Positions 8,808 to 19,979 of a stretch of 64,000 bases of DNA are shown in pieces. The position numbers and the translations under genes are program-made. Below the pieces are notes generated by a model. That model had not been told where the DNA came from and did no database searches. It saw only the letters and a list, made by a program, of their open reading frames with translations. Each line of letters starts with the position of its first letter. The stretch's first letter is position 1. This stretch comes from CAZEKB01 sp964512225. Lineage in GTDB: Bacteria > Myxococcota_A > UBA796 > UBA9615. The DNA lies in contig CAZEKB010000014.1 in NCBI GenBank assembly GCA_964512225.1, positions 16,452 to 80,451 of the forward strand, in the 5' to 3' direction.

Positions 8808-10309
8808 GCCGACGCGCCTCGGCGATGGACGGTCCCGTCCGTCGCCACCCAGAGGCCGTCCGGCACCCCGAACTCGTCCTCGGACGGGGCCGCCGCGAGT
8901 ACGCTCGGCGGCAGCCGCAGGGCCTCCATCGCCGCCGCCTCGGGCCCCCGGAGGACCCCGATCGCCCGAGGGTGAGCGAAGACCAGCAAGCGCCCCTCTC
9001 GAGCCACCCGCAGCCTCCCCTCGCGGGGGAGGGCGTCCAGCGCGAGCCACGCGTCCTCCGGCGCCGCGTCGAACGCCCGAACCACGGGGCCGTCCCGGGA
9101 CACGTCGTGCGTGCGCTCGCCCACGCGCAGGGACGTCACGGGCTCGAGCCGACGCGGCGCGGCGTCGCCCGGAGGCCCGCCCGAGAGGGCCTCGACCGCG
9201 CCCAGGAGCCCGCCGACCAGGTCCGACACCGTCGGCGGCCGATCGCCGGGGGTGTCCTCACCGGGGACGAAGATGGACAGCGGAGAGTCCGGGGCGAGAT
9301 CGATGGGCGCCGAGAGGTCGCCCCCCATCGCCGTCGCCGCCCCGACGCGGGGATCCACGACCACCCAGGTCCCGCCCCGCAGGGCCGAGAGCGCGAGGAG
9401 CCCGGCCTGGGCCTCCGAGCGCAGCGTGGTGCGGAGCACGAGGGGGGCGGGCTCCAACGTCATGCCGAAGCGGCGCCGGGTCTCTTCAGTGAGGGAGACG
9501 ACGAGCGGATCCTCGCCCAGCGCGCGGTCCGACGTGCGTCGACTCCGCGCCCGGTCCATCGCGAGGGCGAGCGTGGAGGTCGCCTCTTCGGCGTCCAGCC
9601 GTCGCTGAAGGGTGAGCCGGTCGAGGACCGCGGCCGCCCGCGCCTCGAGGACCTCCAGATCGTCCGCCAGGTCCAGCTCGAACGCGGCCGCGGCGGCCAG
9701 GAGCGCGGCCTCGGCGGGCCCGATCGCGGCCGCGTCCGTCACCCCCAGACACGCGCGCAGCGCCTCGACCACCCCCCGCCGACCGTGGCACAGGGGCAGG
9801 GTCTGGAGGTACGCGGCCGTGCGTCGATGCAGCTCCGAGTCCCCGTCGAGGCGCGCGGCGAGCAGGTCCGTGCGCAGGTCCCGCAGGGTGCCCGCCTTGG
9901 TCCCCGCCGCCAGGGACCTCGCGACGGCGCGGGACAGGGGCGAGGCGAGGAGTCGCTCCCCGCGCAGGGCCCCCGAGACCACCGGCAGGAGGGGCAGGCT
10001 GCGATCGACGCGGGCCTCGTAGAATGCGCCGTCATGCAGGGCTAGGTACGCTTCCACGAGCAGGGTGGGATCCGCGCGCAGCGGCTCCACCGCCTCCACC
10101 ATCGGGAACTCGGCGACGCTCCGACCGTCGCTCGCTTCCAGGCGGGAGGGCTCCGGGGAGCGGTACGCCTCGACGGCCATCGGGTCGTCCGGCAGGCCCC
10201 GGACCAACAACCAGGCCCCCATCGCGAGGACCGCGCCGCCGATGACGACCACGCCCGATACGAAGCCGACGAGCAGGGCGACGAGCGGTCTGCGAGTGGG
10301 GTTCGTCAC
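8801..10309 (-). CDS. Degenerate class A penicillin-binding protein (pseudo-GT51 plus pseudo-transpeptidase)
   Basis: A 502-residue protein with a single N-terminal membrane span (about 8-36). Residues 80-215 can be aligned by eye to the GT51 glycosyltransferase of class A PBPs but have lost its catalytic residues. The EDxxF motif reads LHDGAF (Glu to His92), the GSTxxQQLAKN motif reads ASPLSRAVARS, and the KxxILExYLN motif reads HRRTAAYLQ (Glu to Ala). The following GRRGVVEALRACLG and GPAEAALLAAAA match the conserved tail. Further on, VLRTTLRSEAQ and WVVVDPRVGAATAMGG match the PBP transpeptidase lead-in, but no SxxK, SxN or KTG motif follows. A structural or regulatory cell-wall role is inferred. 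The GTG start is uncertain; it overlaps the divergent neighbour's start. Confidence 0.65.
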   Translation of the reverse strand: MTNPTRRPLVALLVGFVSGVVVIGGAVLAMGAWLLVRGLPDDPMAVEAYRSPEPSRLEASDGRSVAEFPMVEAVEPLRADPTLLVEAYLALHDGAFYEARVDRSLPLLPVVSGALRGERLLASPLSRAVARSLAAGTKAGTLRDLRTDLLAARLDGDSELHRRTAAYLQTLPLCHGRRGVVEALRACLGVTDAAAIGPAEAALLAAAAAFELDLADDLEVLEARAAAVLDRLTLQRRLDAEEATSTLALAMDRARSRRTSDRALGEDPLVVSLTEETRRRFGMTLEPAPLVLRTTLRSEAQAGLLALSALRGGTWVVVDPRVGAATAMGGDLSAPIDLAPDSPLSIFVPGEDTPGDRPPTVSDLVGGLLGAVEALSGGPPGDAAPRRLEPVTSLRVGERTHDVSRDGPVVRAFDAAPEDAWLALDALPREGRLRVAREGRLLVFAHPRAIGVLRGPEAAAMEALRLPPSVLAAAPSEDEFGVPDGLWVATDGTVHRRGASAQ

Positions 10310-12140
10310 GGGCGGTGTGGTGGTCCTGGCGGCCCTTTCCTTGGGCGTGATGGCCACCGGGATCCTGTCCGACCCGGGCACGGTCGGCCCGGTCCGGGTC
10401 GACCCGGCGACCAACGACGAACAAGCATATCCGCCCGCGCCTGCTCCGGGGAGCCTCGCCCACGCGGTGCCCGCCCCCGACATCGTCGTGCTGCCCGGGA
10501 TCGTGCTCGGCGACGCCGAGAGGATGCGCAACTTCGAGGCCATCCTCCGCCTGCACACCTGGCTGGGGCTGCGCGACCTGCGGACCGGCCGGGCGTCGAT
10601 CGCGTGGCTCCCGCCGGCCGTCACCGAAGACGCCGACAAGGTCGTCGAGCGCGACTGCGCGGCGGACTCCACGGCGGCGAGCCCGCCCCGGTCCCTCGCT
10701 TCGCCGAGCGCGGTCCCCGCGACGCCCGCGCGGCCCCGCGAGACCCTCCTGATCCGCCTCTCGCTCCGGGCCGAGTCCGATCGATTCCGCCTGGAAGGCT
10801 TCGCGTGTCGACCCGGAGGGCGCGTGCACCGCCAGGTGATCCGCGACTCGGCGGACCGCCTCGGACGCGCCCAGCGCGAGCTGCTGACGTGGCTCGCGAC
10901 GCAGCTCGACGTCGCGGACACCACCGCGTGGGAGGAGGACTGGGGCCGCAACCCGGCCCCGGGAGGCCCCGTGCTGACGGGGTACGCCCGGGCCCTCCGC
11001 GCGTCGATGGGCGAGGAGGACGTGCCCGAGGCGTCCCTGGAGGAGGCCGCCGACGCGCTCGCGGAGGCGGCGTGGCTGGCGGCCCGGCTCAGCGACGACC
11101 GGGAGCTCTCGCGCCGCCGCCTCGAGCAGGCCGTCGCGCTCCGGATCGGGTTCACCGCCGGCCTCGAGGACCTGGCCGCGATGCACGTCGCCGACGGGCG
11201 GGTCGACCTCGCCGAGGCGGCGCTGCTCCGCCTGCGCAGGACCGCCCCGGGCTCGCGTCCCGTCGAGTGGTTCCTCGCGTGGGAGCTGCTGCGCGGCGGG
11301 CGTCACGAAGACGCCGCGCGCGTCCTGCGGCACCTGCCCGAGTGGCTCGTCCCCGAGGAGACGACGGCCCGCCTCTGGAGCGCCGTGCTCCCCGAGATCG
11401 GGCGCGACGAGGAGGCGCTGCGGTGGGTCGACGCGTGGATCACGCACGACCTGCAGTCCGGCGCGGCCCAGCTGTTGCGCGGGGAGATCCTGGCGAACCT
11501 CGGGCGGCCCGAGCCCACCGCGGTGGCCTACGCGAAGGCCGCGGAGCTGGACCCGGCGCTGCGAGTGGAGGCGCTGCGGCGCTGGGTCGTGGTCCAGCTC
11601 TCGATGGGGCAGGACGTGGAAGTCGCCCGACGGCTCGCCGAGGACGAGCTCGTCGAGGAGACGCCGTCGCTGCTGGAGATGCGGGCGTTCGCGGCGCTTC
11701 GGGCGGGGGAGGCGGCGGCGGCCGCCCGCGACTACGACGCGCTCGCCGCGCTCCAGCCCGACGTCGTGCGCCACCGGATGAACCGCTGCACGGCCGCCCT
11801 CGCCGCGGGCCTCGTCCCCGCCGAGCCGGATCCGTGCGGCGCGCTGCCGGACGACCGCCTCTCGGCGAACCTCCTCGAGGCCGCGGCGCTGTCCCGCATC
11901 CCCGAGCGCACGATCGAGCAGTTCCTCGAGCTCATGGACCGCGCCGAGCGCGCGGGCCGCGACGCCCCCCTCGACCCGCTGGCCGCGGACGCCGTGCTGC
12001 AGGTGGCCGGTCCCTTCCGGGAGGACCGGGAGCGCGCGCGCCTGCAGGGGCTGTGGCGACTCGCCGTGGGCGCCGAGCACCGCCTCACGGCCCACGAGAA
12101 GCCCGAAGAGGGCACGGAAGACCTCCCGGTGGACCCGTAG
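10296..12140 (+). CDS. Membrane-anchored TPR-like repeat protein of unknown function
   Basis: About 614 residues. An N-terminal hydrophobic stretch (roughly residues 2-24) suggests a signal anchor. Residues 50-230 form an alpha/beta-looking domain with IVVLPGIV and a later ETLLIRLSLRA strand. From about 250 to the end the sequence is a run of Ala/Leu/Glu-rich helix pairs, with repeat-like segments such as AEAALLRLRRTAPGSRP, DAARVLRHLPEWLVPEE and ARDYDALAALQPDVVRH, typical of TPR solenoids. I do not recognise the family. The start is uncertain: GTG at 10296 keeps the hydrophobic segment but overlaps the divergent pseudo-PBP start by 14 bases; GTG 10317 would avoid that. Divergence with the pseudo-PBP may indicate a shared cell-envelope role. 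Confidence 0.65.
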   Translation: MGFVTGGVVVLAALSLGVMATGILSDPGTVGPVRVDPATNDEQAYPPAPAPGSLAHAVPAPDIVVLPGIVLGDAERMRNFEAILRLHTWLGLRDLRTGRASIAWLPPAVTEDADKVVERDCAADSTAASPPRSLASPSAVPATPARPRETLLIRLSLRAESDRFRLEGFACRPGGRVHRQVIRDSADRLGRAQRELLTWLATQLDVADTTAWEEDWGRNPAPGGPVLTGYARALRASMGEEDVPEASLEEAADALAEAAWLAARLSDDRELSRRRLEQAVALRIGFTAGLEDLAAMHVADGRVDLAEAALLRLRRTAPGSRPVEWFLAWELLRGGRHEDAARVLRHLPEWLVPEETTARLWSAVLPEIGRDEEALRWVDAWITHDLQSGAAQLLRGEILANLGRPEPTAVAYAKAAELDPALRVEALRRWVVVQLSMGQDVEVARRLAEDELVEETPSLLEMRAFAALRAGEAAAAARDYDALAALQPDVVRHRMNRCTAALAAGLVPAEPDPCGALPDDRLSANLLEAAALSRIPERTIEQFLELMDRAERAGRDAPLDPLAADAVLQVAGPFREDRERARLQGLWRLAVGAEHRLTAHEKPEEGTEDLPVDP

Positions 12141-12155
12141 CGGGGTCGAAGGGAG

Positions 12156-12671
12156 GCCTGGGCCTCGGCCAAGAGCTTCCGGCCCAAGGACGACGACGAC
12201 TCCGACAACAACGGCTTCGGCGGCTTCCGCGGCAAGAAGCGCAAGAACGACACCCACGAGTCGAAGACCGACCCCGACGCCAGGCTCCATCGCAAGGGCA
12301 ACGGCCGGGGAGGCGAAGCTCTCCTACATGGCCCACGGTCTCATGGAGAACCGCAACGGGCTGCTGGTCGACTTCGAGATCAGCCGAGCGGCCGGCTTCG
12401 CGGAGCGGGAGGCTGCACTTCGGATGCTCCGACGTCGCCGCAAGCGGCGACACCGCGGCACCAAGCCTCGCCGCCTGACCTCGGCGGCTGATGCGGGGCA
12501 TCACTCGATAGGGTTCGTTCGCGCTTGGTCGGGATCTTCGCGTCACGCCCCACCCGGCCATCGGTCGATGGCAACTGCGCGATCGACGGCCGCGCTACCC
12601 GCGGCTCCGGCTGTGCGCAGAGCATCCGCGCCCAGACTCGCATCAAGCGGCGCCTGAACCCCGAGCTGTAG
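12156..12671 (+). pseudogene. Decayed IS5-like transposase remnant
   Basis: Three reading frames in succession carry recognisable pieces of an IS5-family DDE transposase. The first, from about 12156, reads SAKSFRPKDDDD then FRGKKRKNDTHESKTDPDARL and RKGNG. After a frameshift near 12310 comes EAKLSYMAHGLMENRNGLLVD then FAEREAALRMLRR. A third frame ends with CAIDGRATRGSGCAQSIRAQTRI and a stop at 12669-12671. The order matches family members (ENRNGLVVD, then SAIDGRTTRHPGY, then RKRIEE), but the N-terminal third and the C-terminal end are missing and at least two frameshifts are present. I see no terminal inverted repeats or target duplication. It accounts for the otherwise gene-free 12141-12742 interval. 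Confidence 0.7.
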
Positions 12672-12742
12672 GCCGACCAACGCGATCGGCAGCCGGGGGC
12701 CTGTCTGGAACCCCTCCGAAGACGGCTTCTTCAGCCGGCCTG

Positions 12743-13684
12743 CTAGATGTCGCCCGCCGGGCGGGTCAGGTCGTAGGCGTCGCCCATGGCGGGGCGGGCG
12801 CGGTGCGACGGCTCGCAGAATCCTCCGTGAGGGGGCGCGGCGCACACGGTCACGGACCCGGAGCGGGCGGTGACGACGCCCCATCCGTCGGGTCCGGCGA
12901 GCCCCTCGGGCGCCCCGTCGATCCAGATGACGGGGGTCTCGCGCGGGACCTTCACGAAGAACGCGACGCGGCCCCCCAGCGGGCGCCGGTCCTTCGTATC
13001 CAGGTGCACGCGGGGCTCCATCGCCCCCTCGAGCGCCGCCGACGTCTCGGGCTCGCACCGGGCGGCCTGGAGCTCGGGCACGAGCACGTCGACGAGGATG
13101 TCGTCGAGCTCGGCGAGGCGCGCGGAGATCTCCGGCGGACGGCGCCCGGAGGCCTCGTCGACGTCCGGCTCCGCCTCCTCCTCCAGGCTCTCCGCCGTGG
13201 CCGCCCGACGGCTGCCCGCGACGAGCGCCAGCTCGACGGCCCGACGGGCCGCGTTGGCGGCGAGGCACGCGTGTCGGTCCTCGGCCCGGGGGGCGAGCGC
13301 CTGGAGACGCCGCGCGGCGCGCACGGCGAGCGCGTCGAGGACGGCGGCCCGCACGCGGTGGCGCGCCGCGCGGGTCGCGGCGCCCTCCTGGAGAAACGAC
13401 AGCCGCGGAGGGGGCACGGCGGGGCCCCCGGACAGCGTGCGCAGCGCGGCGCGTTGGGTCCCGCTGGGCCGGCCCGGAGACGGGTCGTCGGGCGTGGACG
13501 TCACCACCTTCGAGGGCGCGCGAGACGGGCCCGGGCCCGCCGTCCGACTCCCCCACGGAGCCCCGCTGGGGGCCTTGGCGTCCTGCGCGCTCACCGTCGG
13601 CAGCGCCGCGAGCGCCCCCGATACGAAGAGGGCCGCGACCACCAGAACCGCGCGGCCGCGAGCCGTATGGGGGAGACGGAGCAC
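12743..13684 (-). CDS. Secreted alpha-helical protein of unknown function
   Basis: A 313-residue protein with a GTG start and a signal peptide (GRAVLVVAALFVSGALAALPTVSAQDA). The middle, about 100-210, is Ala/Arg/Glu-rich and predicted helical (RAARHRVRAAVLDALAVRAARR, AANAARRAVELALVAGSRRA). The C-terminal 90 residues look like a small beta domain (GGRVAFFVKVP, PVIWIDGAPEGL, SGSVTVCAAPP) and contain three Cys. No known family is recognised and no catalytic motif stands out. It is divergent from the DUF2062 gene with a 67-bp gap and convergent with the transposase remnant. Periplasmic location is inferred from the signal peptide. Confidence 0.6.
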   Translation of the reverse strand: MLRLPHTARGRAVLVVAALFVSGALAALPTVSAQDAKAPSGAPWGSRTAGPGPSRAPSKVVTSTPDDPSPGRPSGTQRAALRTLSGGPAVPPPRLSFLQEGAATRAARHRVRAAVLDALAVRAARRLQALAPRAEDRHACLAANAARRAVELALVAGSRRAATAESLEEEAEPDVDEASGRRPPEISARLAELDDILVDVLVPELQAARCEPETSAALEGAMEPRVHLDTKDRRPLGGRVAFFVKVPRETPVIWIDGAPEGLAGPDGWGVVTARSGSVTVCAAPPHGGFCEPSHRARPAMGDAYDLTRPAGDI

Positions 13685-13739
13685 CCGAGAAGTTTGCCAG
13701 AGGCGGACCGTGAGCTTGCGCGGGGGGGCGCGCGCCGGC

Positions 13740-13745
13740 TACAAG
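13740..13745 (+). promoter_or_regulatory. Possible -10 box just before the DUF2062 start
   Basis: TACAAG lies six bases before the GTG at 13752, with no Shine-Dalgarno between. The spacing fits a leaderless transcript, as at several other genes here. Confidence 0.2.
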
Positions 13746-13751
13746 CGACAC

Positions 13752-14318
13752 GTGAGCGACCTCCGCACGCGCCTCGCGGCCCCCTTCCGCGCGGCCCGCG
13801 ACGACCTCCGGGAGTTTCAGGACGCGTATCGGGCGGCCCCGATCCCGGACCTTCGGTGGGACGTCCTGGGCGCCCGCTCGGCGTTCCGAAGGGCGCTGCC
13901 CCTCCTCCTCAAGGAGCACTCGGCCCCGGCCCGCATGGCCGCGGCGGTGTGGTTGGGGACCGTCGTGGGCTGCACCCCGCTGTACGGCCTTCACTACATC
14001 ATCGTCATCGTGCTGGCGGTCTTCCTCCGGCTGAACAAGCTCGTGATCTGGCTGGCGACGAACGTCTCCTTCCCCGCCTTCGCCCCCCTGGTGGCGTTCC
14101 TGTCGATCCAGGCCGGCAGCCTGGTCACCACCGGCTCGTTCCAGGAGCTCACGTGGGCGCTCCTCGTCGAGACCGACTTCGCCGAGCTCGCCAAGCGCTT
14201 CTTCATGCTGTGGATGGTGGGCGGGGTGTTCGTGGGCGCCGTGCTGGGGGTCGTTCTCGCGATCCCCGTGTACGCGGTCTTGAGCGCCCGCCGAGGCCAC
14301 CCGAAAAAACCCGCTTGA
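13752..14318 (+). CDS. DUF2062-family inner-membrane protein
   Basis: A 188-residue integral membrane protein of the DUF2062 type. Residues about 45-188 contain the family pattern: ARMAAAVWLGTVVGCTPLYGLHYI, then IVIVLAVFLRLNKLVIWLATNV followed by SFPAFAPLVAFLSIQAG, and a final long span GGVFVGAVLGVVLAIPVYAVL. The N-terminal 45 residues are cytoplasmic-looking and charged. The biochemical role of the family is unknown; in other bacteria it is often near lipid or glycan genes. I chose GTG 13752 because TACAAG sits six bases upstream; GTG 13710 would add 14 residues and has AGGCGGA immediately before it. The gene is divergent from the secreted protein at 12743. Confidence 0.8.
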   Translation: MSDLRTRLAAPFRAARDDLREFQDAYRAAPIPDLRWDVLGARSAFRRALPLLLKEHSAPARMAAAVWLGTVVGCTPLYGLHYIIVIVLAVFLRLNKLVIWLATNVSFPAFAPLVAFLSIQAGSLVTTGSFQELTWALLVETDFAELAKRFFMLWMVGGVFVGAVLGVVLAIPVYAVLSARRGHPKKPA

Positions 14319-14342
14319 CGGGCGGATCGACGGGTTTACGTT
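14315..14342 (+). promoter_or_regulatory. Putative promoter for the phasin-like gene
   Basis: TTGACG (14315-14320, overlapping the stop codon of the DUF2062 gene) and TACGTT (14337-14342) are 16 bases apart. The -35 matches five of six positions and the -10 is weak. The palindrome at 14358-14377 would lie just downstream of the transcription start. Confidence 0.35.
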
Positions 14343-14357
14343 GGGCTCCGTCCCGAA

Positions 14358-14377
14358 CTGAATGAATGGTCATTCAG
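14358..14377. promoter_or_regulatory. FadR/TetR-type operator palindrome
   Basis: CTGAATGA-ATGG-TCATTCAG is a perfect 8+8 inverted repeat with a four-base centre. It resembles the fatty-acid-responsive FadR box of Bacillus, which I recall as TGAATGAMTANTCATTCA, with one mismatch in the centre. It lies 17 bases before the phasin-like ATG, where a bound repressor would block transcription. Confidence 0.5.
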
Positions 14378-14394
14378 CAACCCGGATGGAGACC

Positions 14395-14937
14395 ATGGAA
14401 ACGAACACGAACAACGAGTCGGCCGACGAGACCCTCGGCCCCGCGCAGATCTTCGAGCGCACCCGCGACCAGCTGAAGGCCTGGAGCACGGCCCAGCGCG
14501 GCGCACTGCTCGAGCGCAAGGAGGCCCTGCTCGACCGCAAGGAGGAGCTCCTGCGCCAGACCGACGAAGCCGCCCGCACCGGCAAGGAGACGCTGCTCGG
14601 CCTCGAGGCCACGGCCCTCGAGGGCGCCCGCGACCTCCTCGCCCGCGCCCAGGAGCTGGTGGGCCCCAACGCTTCGTTCCTCGCCCGCGGCCGCGCGGCG
14701 CTGGACGACGCGATCGTCACGGTGCGCTCCGCCTACGAGGGCGGGCTCCCGATCGAGGACTACGACGACCTCGCGATCCGCAAGATCCTGCCCCTGCTCG
14801 AGGGCCTCAAGGCCGCCGAGATCCGGACGATCCGCGTCTACGAGGCGGCCAACAAGAGCCGCAAGACGCTGCTCCGGGAGCTCGACGAGCTGATCGCCGC
14901 GTTCACGACCCCGGAGACCGAGGCGTCCGACGCCTGA
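14395..14937 (+). CDS. Phasin-like or lipid-body-associated coiled-coil protein
   Basis: A 180-residue, highly charged helical protein without signal peptide. Residues 15-75 are a heptad-like coiled coil rich in Glu/Lys/Arg (ALLERKEALLDRKEELLRQ). The C-terminal part contains IEDYDDLAIRKILPLLEGL then AAEIRTIRVYEAANKSRKTLL. I associate that pattern with polyester-granule and lipid-droplet-associated proteins, where it reads YDxLTxxEIxxxLxxLSxxEL. A role at storage granules is inferred from this resemblance and from the FadR-like palindrome upstream. ATG 14395 follows GGAG by three bases; ATG 14386 would add three residues. No polyester synthase gene lies in the window. Confidence 0.6.
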   Translation: METNTNNESADETLGPAQIFERTRDQLKAWSTAQRGALLERKEALLDRKEELLRQTDEAARTGKETLLGLEATALEGARDLLARAQELVGPNASFLARGRAALDDAIVTVRSAYEGGLPIEDYDDLAIRKILPLLEGLKAAEIRTIRVYEAANKSRKTLLRELDELIAAFTTPETEASDA

Positions 14938-14942
14938 GGGTC

Positions 14943-14948
14943 TATATT
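14943..14948 (+). promoter_or_regulatory. Possible -10 box giving a leaderless pepP transcript
   Basis: TATATT lies eight bases before the ATG of the Xaa-Pro aminopeptidase; the bases between are CG-rich without a Shine-Dalgarno. No good -35 is seen upstream. Confidence 0.35.
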
Positions 14949-14956
14949 CGGCCCCC

Positions 14957-16270
<1,314 letters not shown>

Positions 16271-16279
16271 GCGCGCGCG

Positions 16280-18196
<1,917 letters not shown>

Positions 18197-18212
18197 GATG
18201 CTCTCCAGTGCC

Positions 18213-19751
18213 CTAGGGGCATCCGCCGTCGAGGACGTCGAACTCGAGGAATGCAGGTGCGGAATTGAACATCCCGTCGTTCGTCAGCAGGCCCAGGATC
18301 CAGAGGCCCGGGACGTCCGCCTGGAAGAACGCGTTCGCGGTGCCGCCGTCGATGATGTCCGCCGGCGTGCTCAGCTCCGAGTTGATCGGCTGCCACGCGA
18401 AGTACCAGTAGTGGATGAAGGAGTCGCCGTCGGGGTCCCAGCTCTGGGTCCCGTCCAGGAGGATCGGGTTGCACGTGTCGTAGGGACCGTTGCTGGCGAC
18501 GGCGACGGCGAAGGGCGGGTTCTCGAATACGAAGCCGTCGCAGTCGTTGTCGTAGTCGATGGGCACGTCGTCGATCTCGGGCGCCCCGACGTAGACCGCG
18601 GGGTCGTAGTCGTTGCAGTCGCCCTGGGCCTCGGAGTCGCCGTCGCCGTCGTCGTCCGTGGTGTCCATGTTGTCGTCCGCCGTCCCGTTGCAGTCGTTGT
18701 CGAGCGCGTCGGCGAACTCGGCGGCGCCGGGGTACGTGTAGGCGTTCGCATCGTCGCAGTCGCCCGCGAGCTCGCTCCAGCCGTCGCCGTCGTCGTCCGT
18801 GGCGAAGTCGCCGTCGTCCACGACGCCGTTGCAGTCGTTGTCGATGCCGTCCGCGATCTCGACCTCGATGGGGCTCGCGGCGGTGCCCGCGCCCAGCGGA
18901 TCGTCGTCGCAGTCGCCCTGGAGCTCGCTGAAGCCGTCGCCGTCGTCGTCGTAGGCGGCGGTGCCTTCGTCCACCACCGAGTCGCAGTTGTTGTCCACGC
19001 CGTCGAGGATCTCTTCGGCGTCCGGGTTGACCGCGGACGTGATGTCGTTGCAGTCGCCCTCGTTCTCGGAGTAGCCGTCGCCGTCGTCGTCGTAGGCGTC
19101 CGTGCCCTCGTCCACCGTGCCGTCGCAGTCGTCGTCGAGGTCGTTGATGCGCTCGTCGGCGGCGGGGAAGATCAGGGGGTCTCCGTCGTCGCAGTCGCCC
19201 TCGACGTCCGCGAAGCCGTCGCCGTCGTCGTCGAAGTCCGGGGAGCCCTCGTCGAGGATGCCGTCGCAGTCGTTGTCGAGGCCGTCCGCGAGGTCCGGGG
19301 CGCCGGGGTAGATCGTGCCGTTCGTATCGTCGCAGTCGCCCTCGCCGATCGAGAAGCCGTCGCCGTCGTGATCGATGCCGGTGCCGACGATCAGGTCGGT
19401 CTCGAACGCGCGGGTGTTCGGGTCCTCGAGGCCCTCCTGATCCACGGACACGACGAGCTGGATCGCGACCAGCTGGTTGGTGTCGGGGGCGGTCCAGGTG
19501 GTCTCGAGCGCGTCCGTCACCGACAGCTCGCCCGCGTCGACCGACCACTCCACGGTCGGGGAGCCGTCGAACTCGCCCGTGATCACGGCGGAGATCGCGA
19601 TGGTCTGGCCGGGGGCCACGACCGTCTGCTCGAAGTGGACCTCGGCGATGCGCAGCGGATCGACGAGGATCTCGTTGTCCGGGCAGCCGGCGAGCGATAC
19701 CGCCGTGGCGGCAGCGATCAGGTAGGCAGGAAGAGCACGACGGAGAGACAT
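18213..19751 (-). CDS. MopE-type metal-binding repeat lipoprotein, first of a tandem pair
   Basis: A 512-residue lipoprotein with a clear lipobox, SLAGC (Cys23). An Ig-like domain (TIAISAVITGEF, LVAIQLVVSV) precedes six MopE units of the form DGDGF-GDCDD-YPGA-DNDCDG-DEG. Unit four has an insertion after GDCDDDP. The C-terminus has a PKD-like SWDPDGDSFIHYWYF segment. Units line up one-to-one with those of the downstream gene (unit five of both reads GDGW, LAGDCDD, TYP), showing whole-gene duplication. GAGG precedes the ATG. The long open frame upstream of this ATG is antisense to the aminotransferase and is not part of the gene. Promoter and leader hairpin are listed separately. Confidence 0.82.
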   Translation of the reverse strand: MSLRRALPAYLIAAATAVSLAGCPDNEILVDPLRIAEVHFEQTVVAPGQTIAISAVITGEFDGSPTVEWSVDAGELSVTDALETTWTAPDTNQLVAIQLVVSVDQEGLEDPNTRAFETDLIVGTGIDHDGDGFSIGEGDCDDTNGTIYPGAPDLADGLDNDCDGILDEGSPDFDDDGDGFADVEGDCDDGDPLIFPAADERINDLDDDCDGTVDEGTDAYDDDGDGYSENEGDCNDITSAVNPDAEEILDGVDNNCDSVVDEGTAAYDDDGDGFSELQGDCDDDPLGAGTAASPIEVEIADGIDNDCNGVVDDGDFATDDDGDGWSELAGDCDDANAYTYPGAAEFADALDNDCNGTADDNMDTTDDDGDGDSEAQGDCNDYDPAVYVGAPEIDDVPIDYDNDCDGFVFENPPFAVAVASNGPYDTCNPILLDGTQSWDPDGDSFIHYWYFAWQPINSELSTPADIIDGGTANAFFQADVPGLWILGLLTNDGMFNSAPAFLEFDVLDGGCP

Positions 19752-19767
19752 CTGTACCTCGCACGAC

Positions 19768-19790
19768 CCCCCGAAAACGCGTCTCGGGGG
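19768..19790 (-). promoter_or_regulatory. Leader hairpin before the MopE-repeat operon
   Basis: On the minus strand CCCCCGA pairs with TCGGGGG across a nine-base loop, 16 bases before the start codon and downstream of the predicted transcription start. There is no T-run, so it is more likely a leader structure than a terminator. Its function is unknown. Confidence 0.35.
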
Positions 19791-19804
19791 AGTTTTCAGG
19801 CTGC

Positions 19805-19832
19805 ATTGTACTGGCGACGCACCCCGTTTCAA
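19805..19832 (-). promoter_or_regulatory. Sigma70-like promoter of the tandem MopE-repeat operon
   Basis: TTGAAA (19827-19832, read on the minus strand) and TACAAT (19805-19810) are 16 bases apart and each matches five of six consensus positions. This is the best promoter match I found in the window. It predicts a leader of about 47 bases. Confidence 0.55.
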
Positions 19833-19967
19833 GGGTGGTCGGCCGGGCTTCGTCGGGCCCTTTCCCGAGGGGCTCCACCACGAGGGAGGCGAAGAAGGCC
19901 CGACTTTCTTGAGGAAGCCCGCACCGCAGGCGCGCCGGCCGTCGATCGCGGGAACCCGCCCGGCTGG

Positions 19968-19973
19968 TAGATT
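19968..19973 (+). promoter_or_regulatory. Possible -10 box before the aminotransferase/Tad operon
   Basis: TAGATT ends six bases before the GTG start at 19980. No Shine-Dalgarno lies between, and no clear -35 is seen. It would give a leaderless message for a four-gene operon. Confidence 0.3.
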
Positions 19974-19979
19974 CCGCAG

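Noticed and set aside
14307..14337. AAACCCG...CGGGTTT inverted repeat at the end of the DUF2062 gene as a terminator
   Set aside because: The loop is 17 bases and the stem overlaps the stop codon and the TTGACG promoter element. No T-run beyond three follows.
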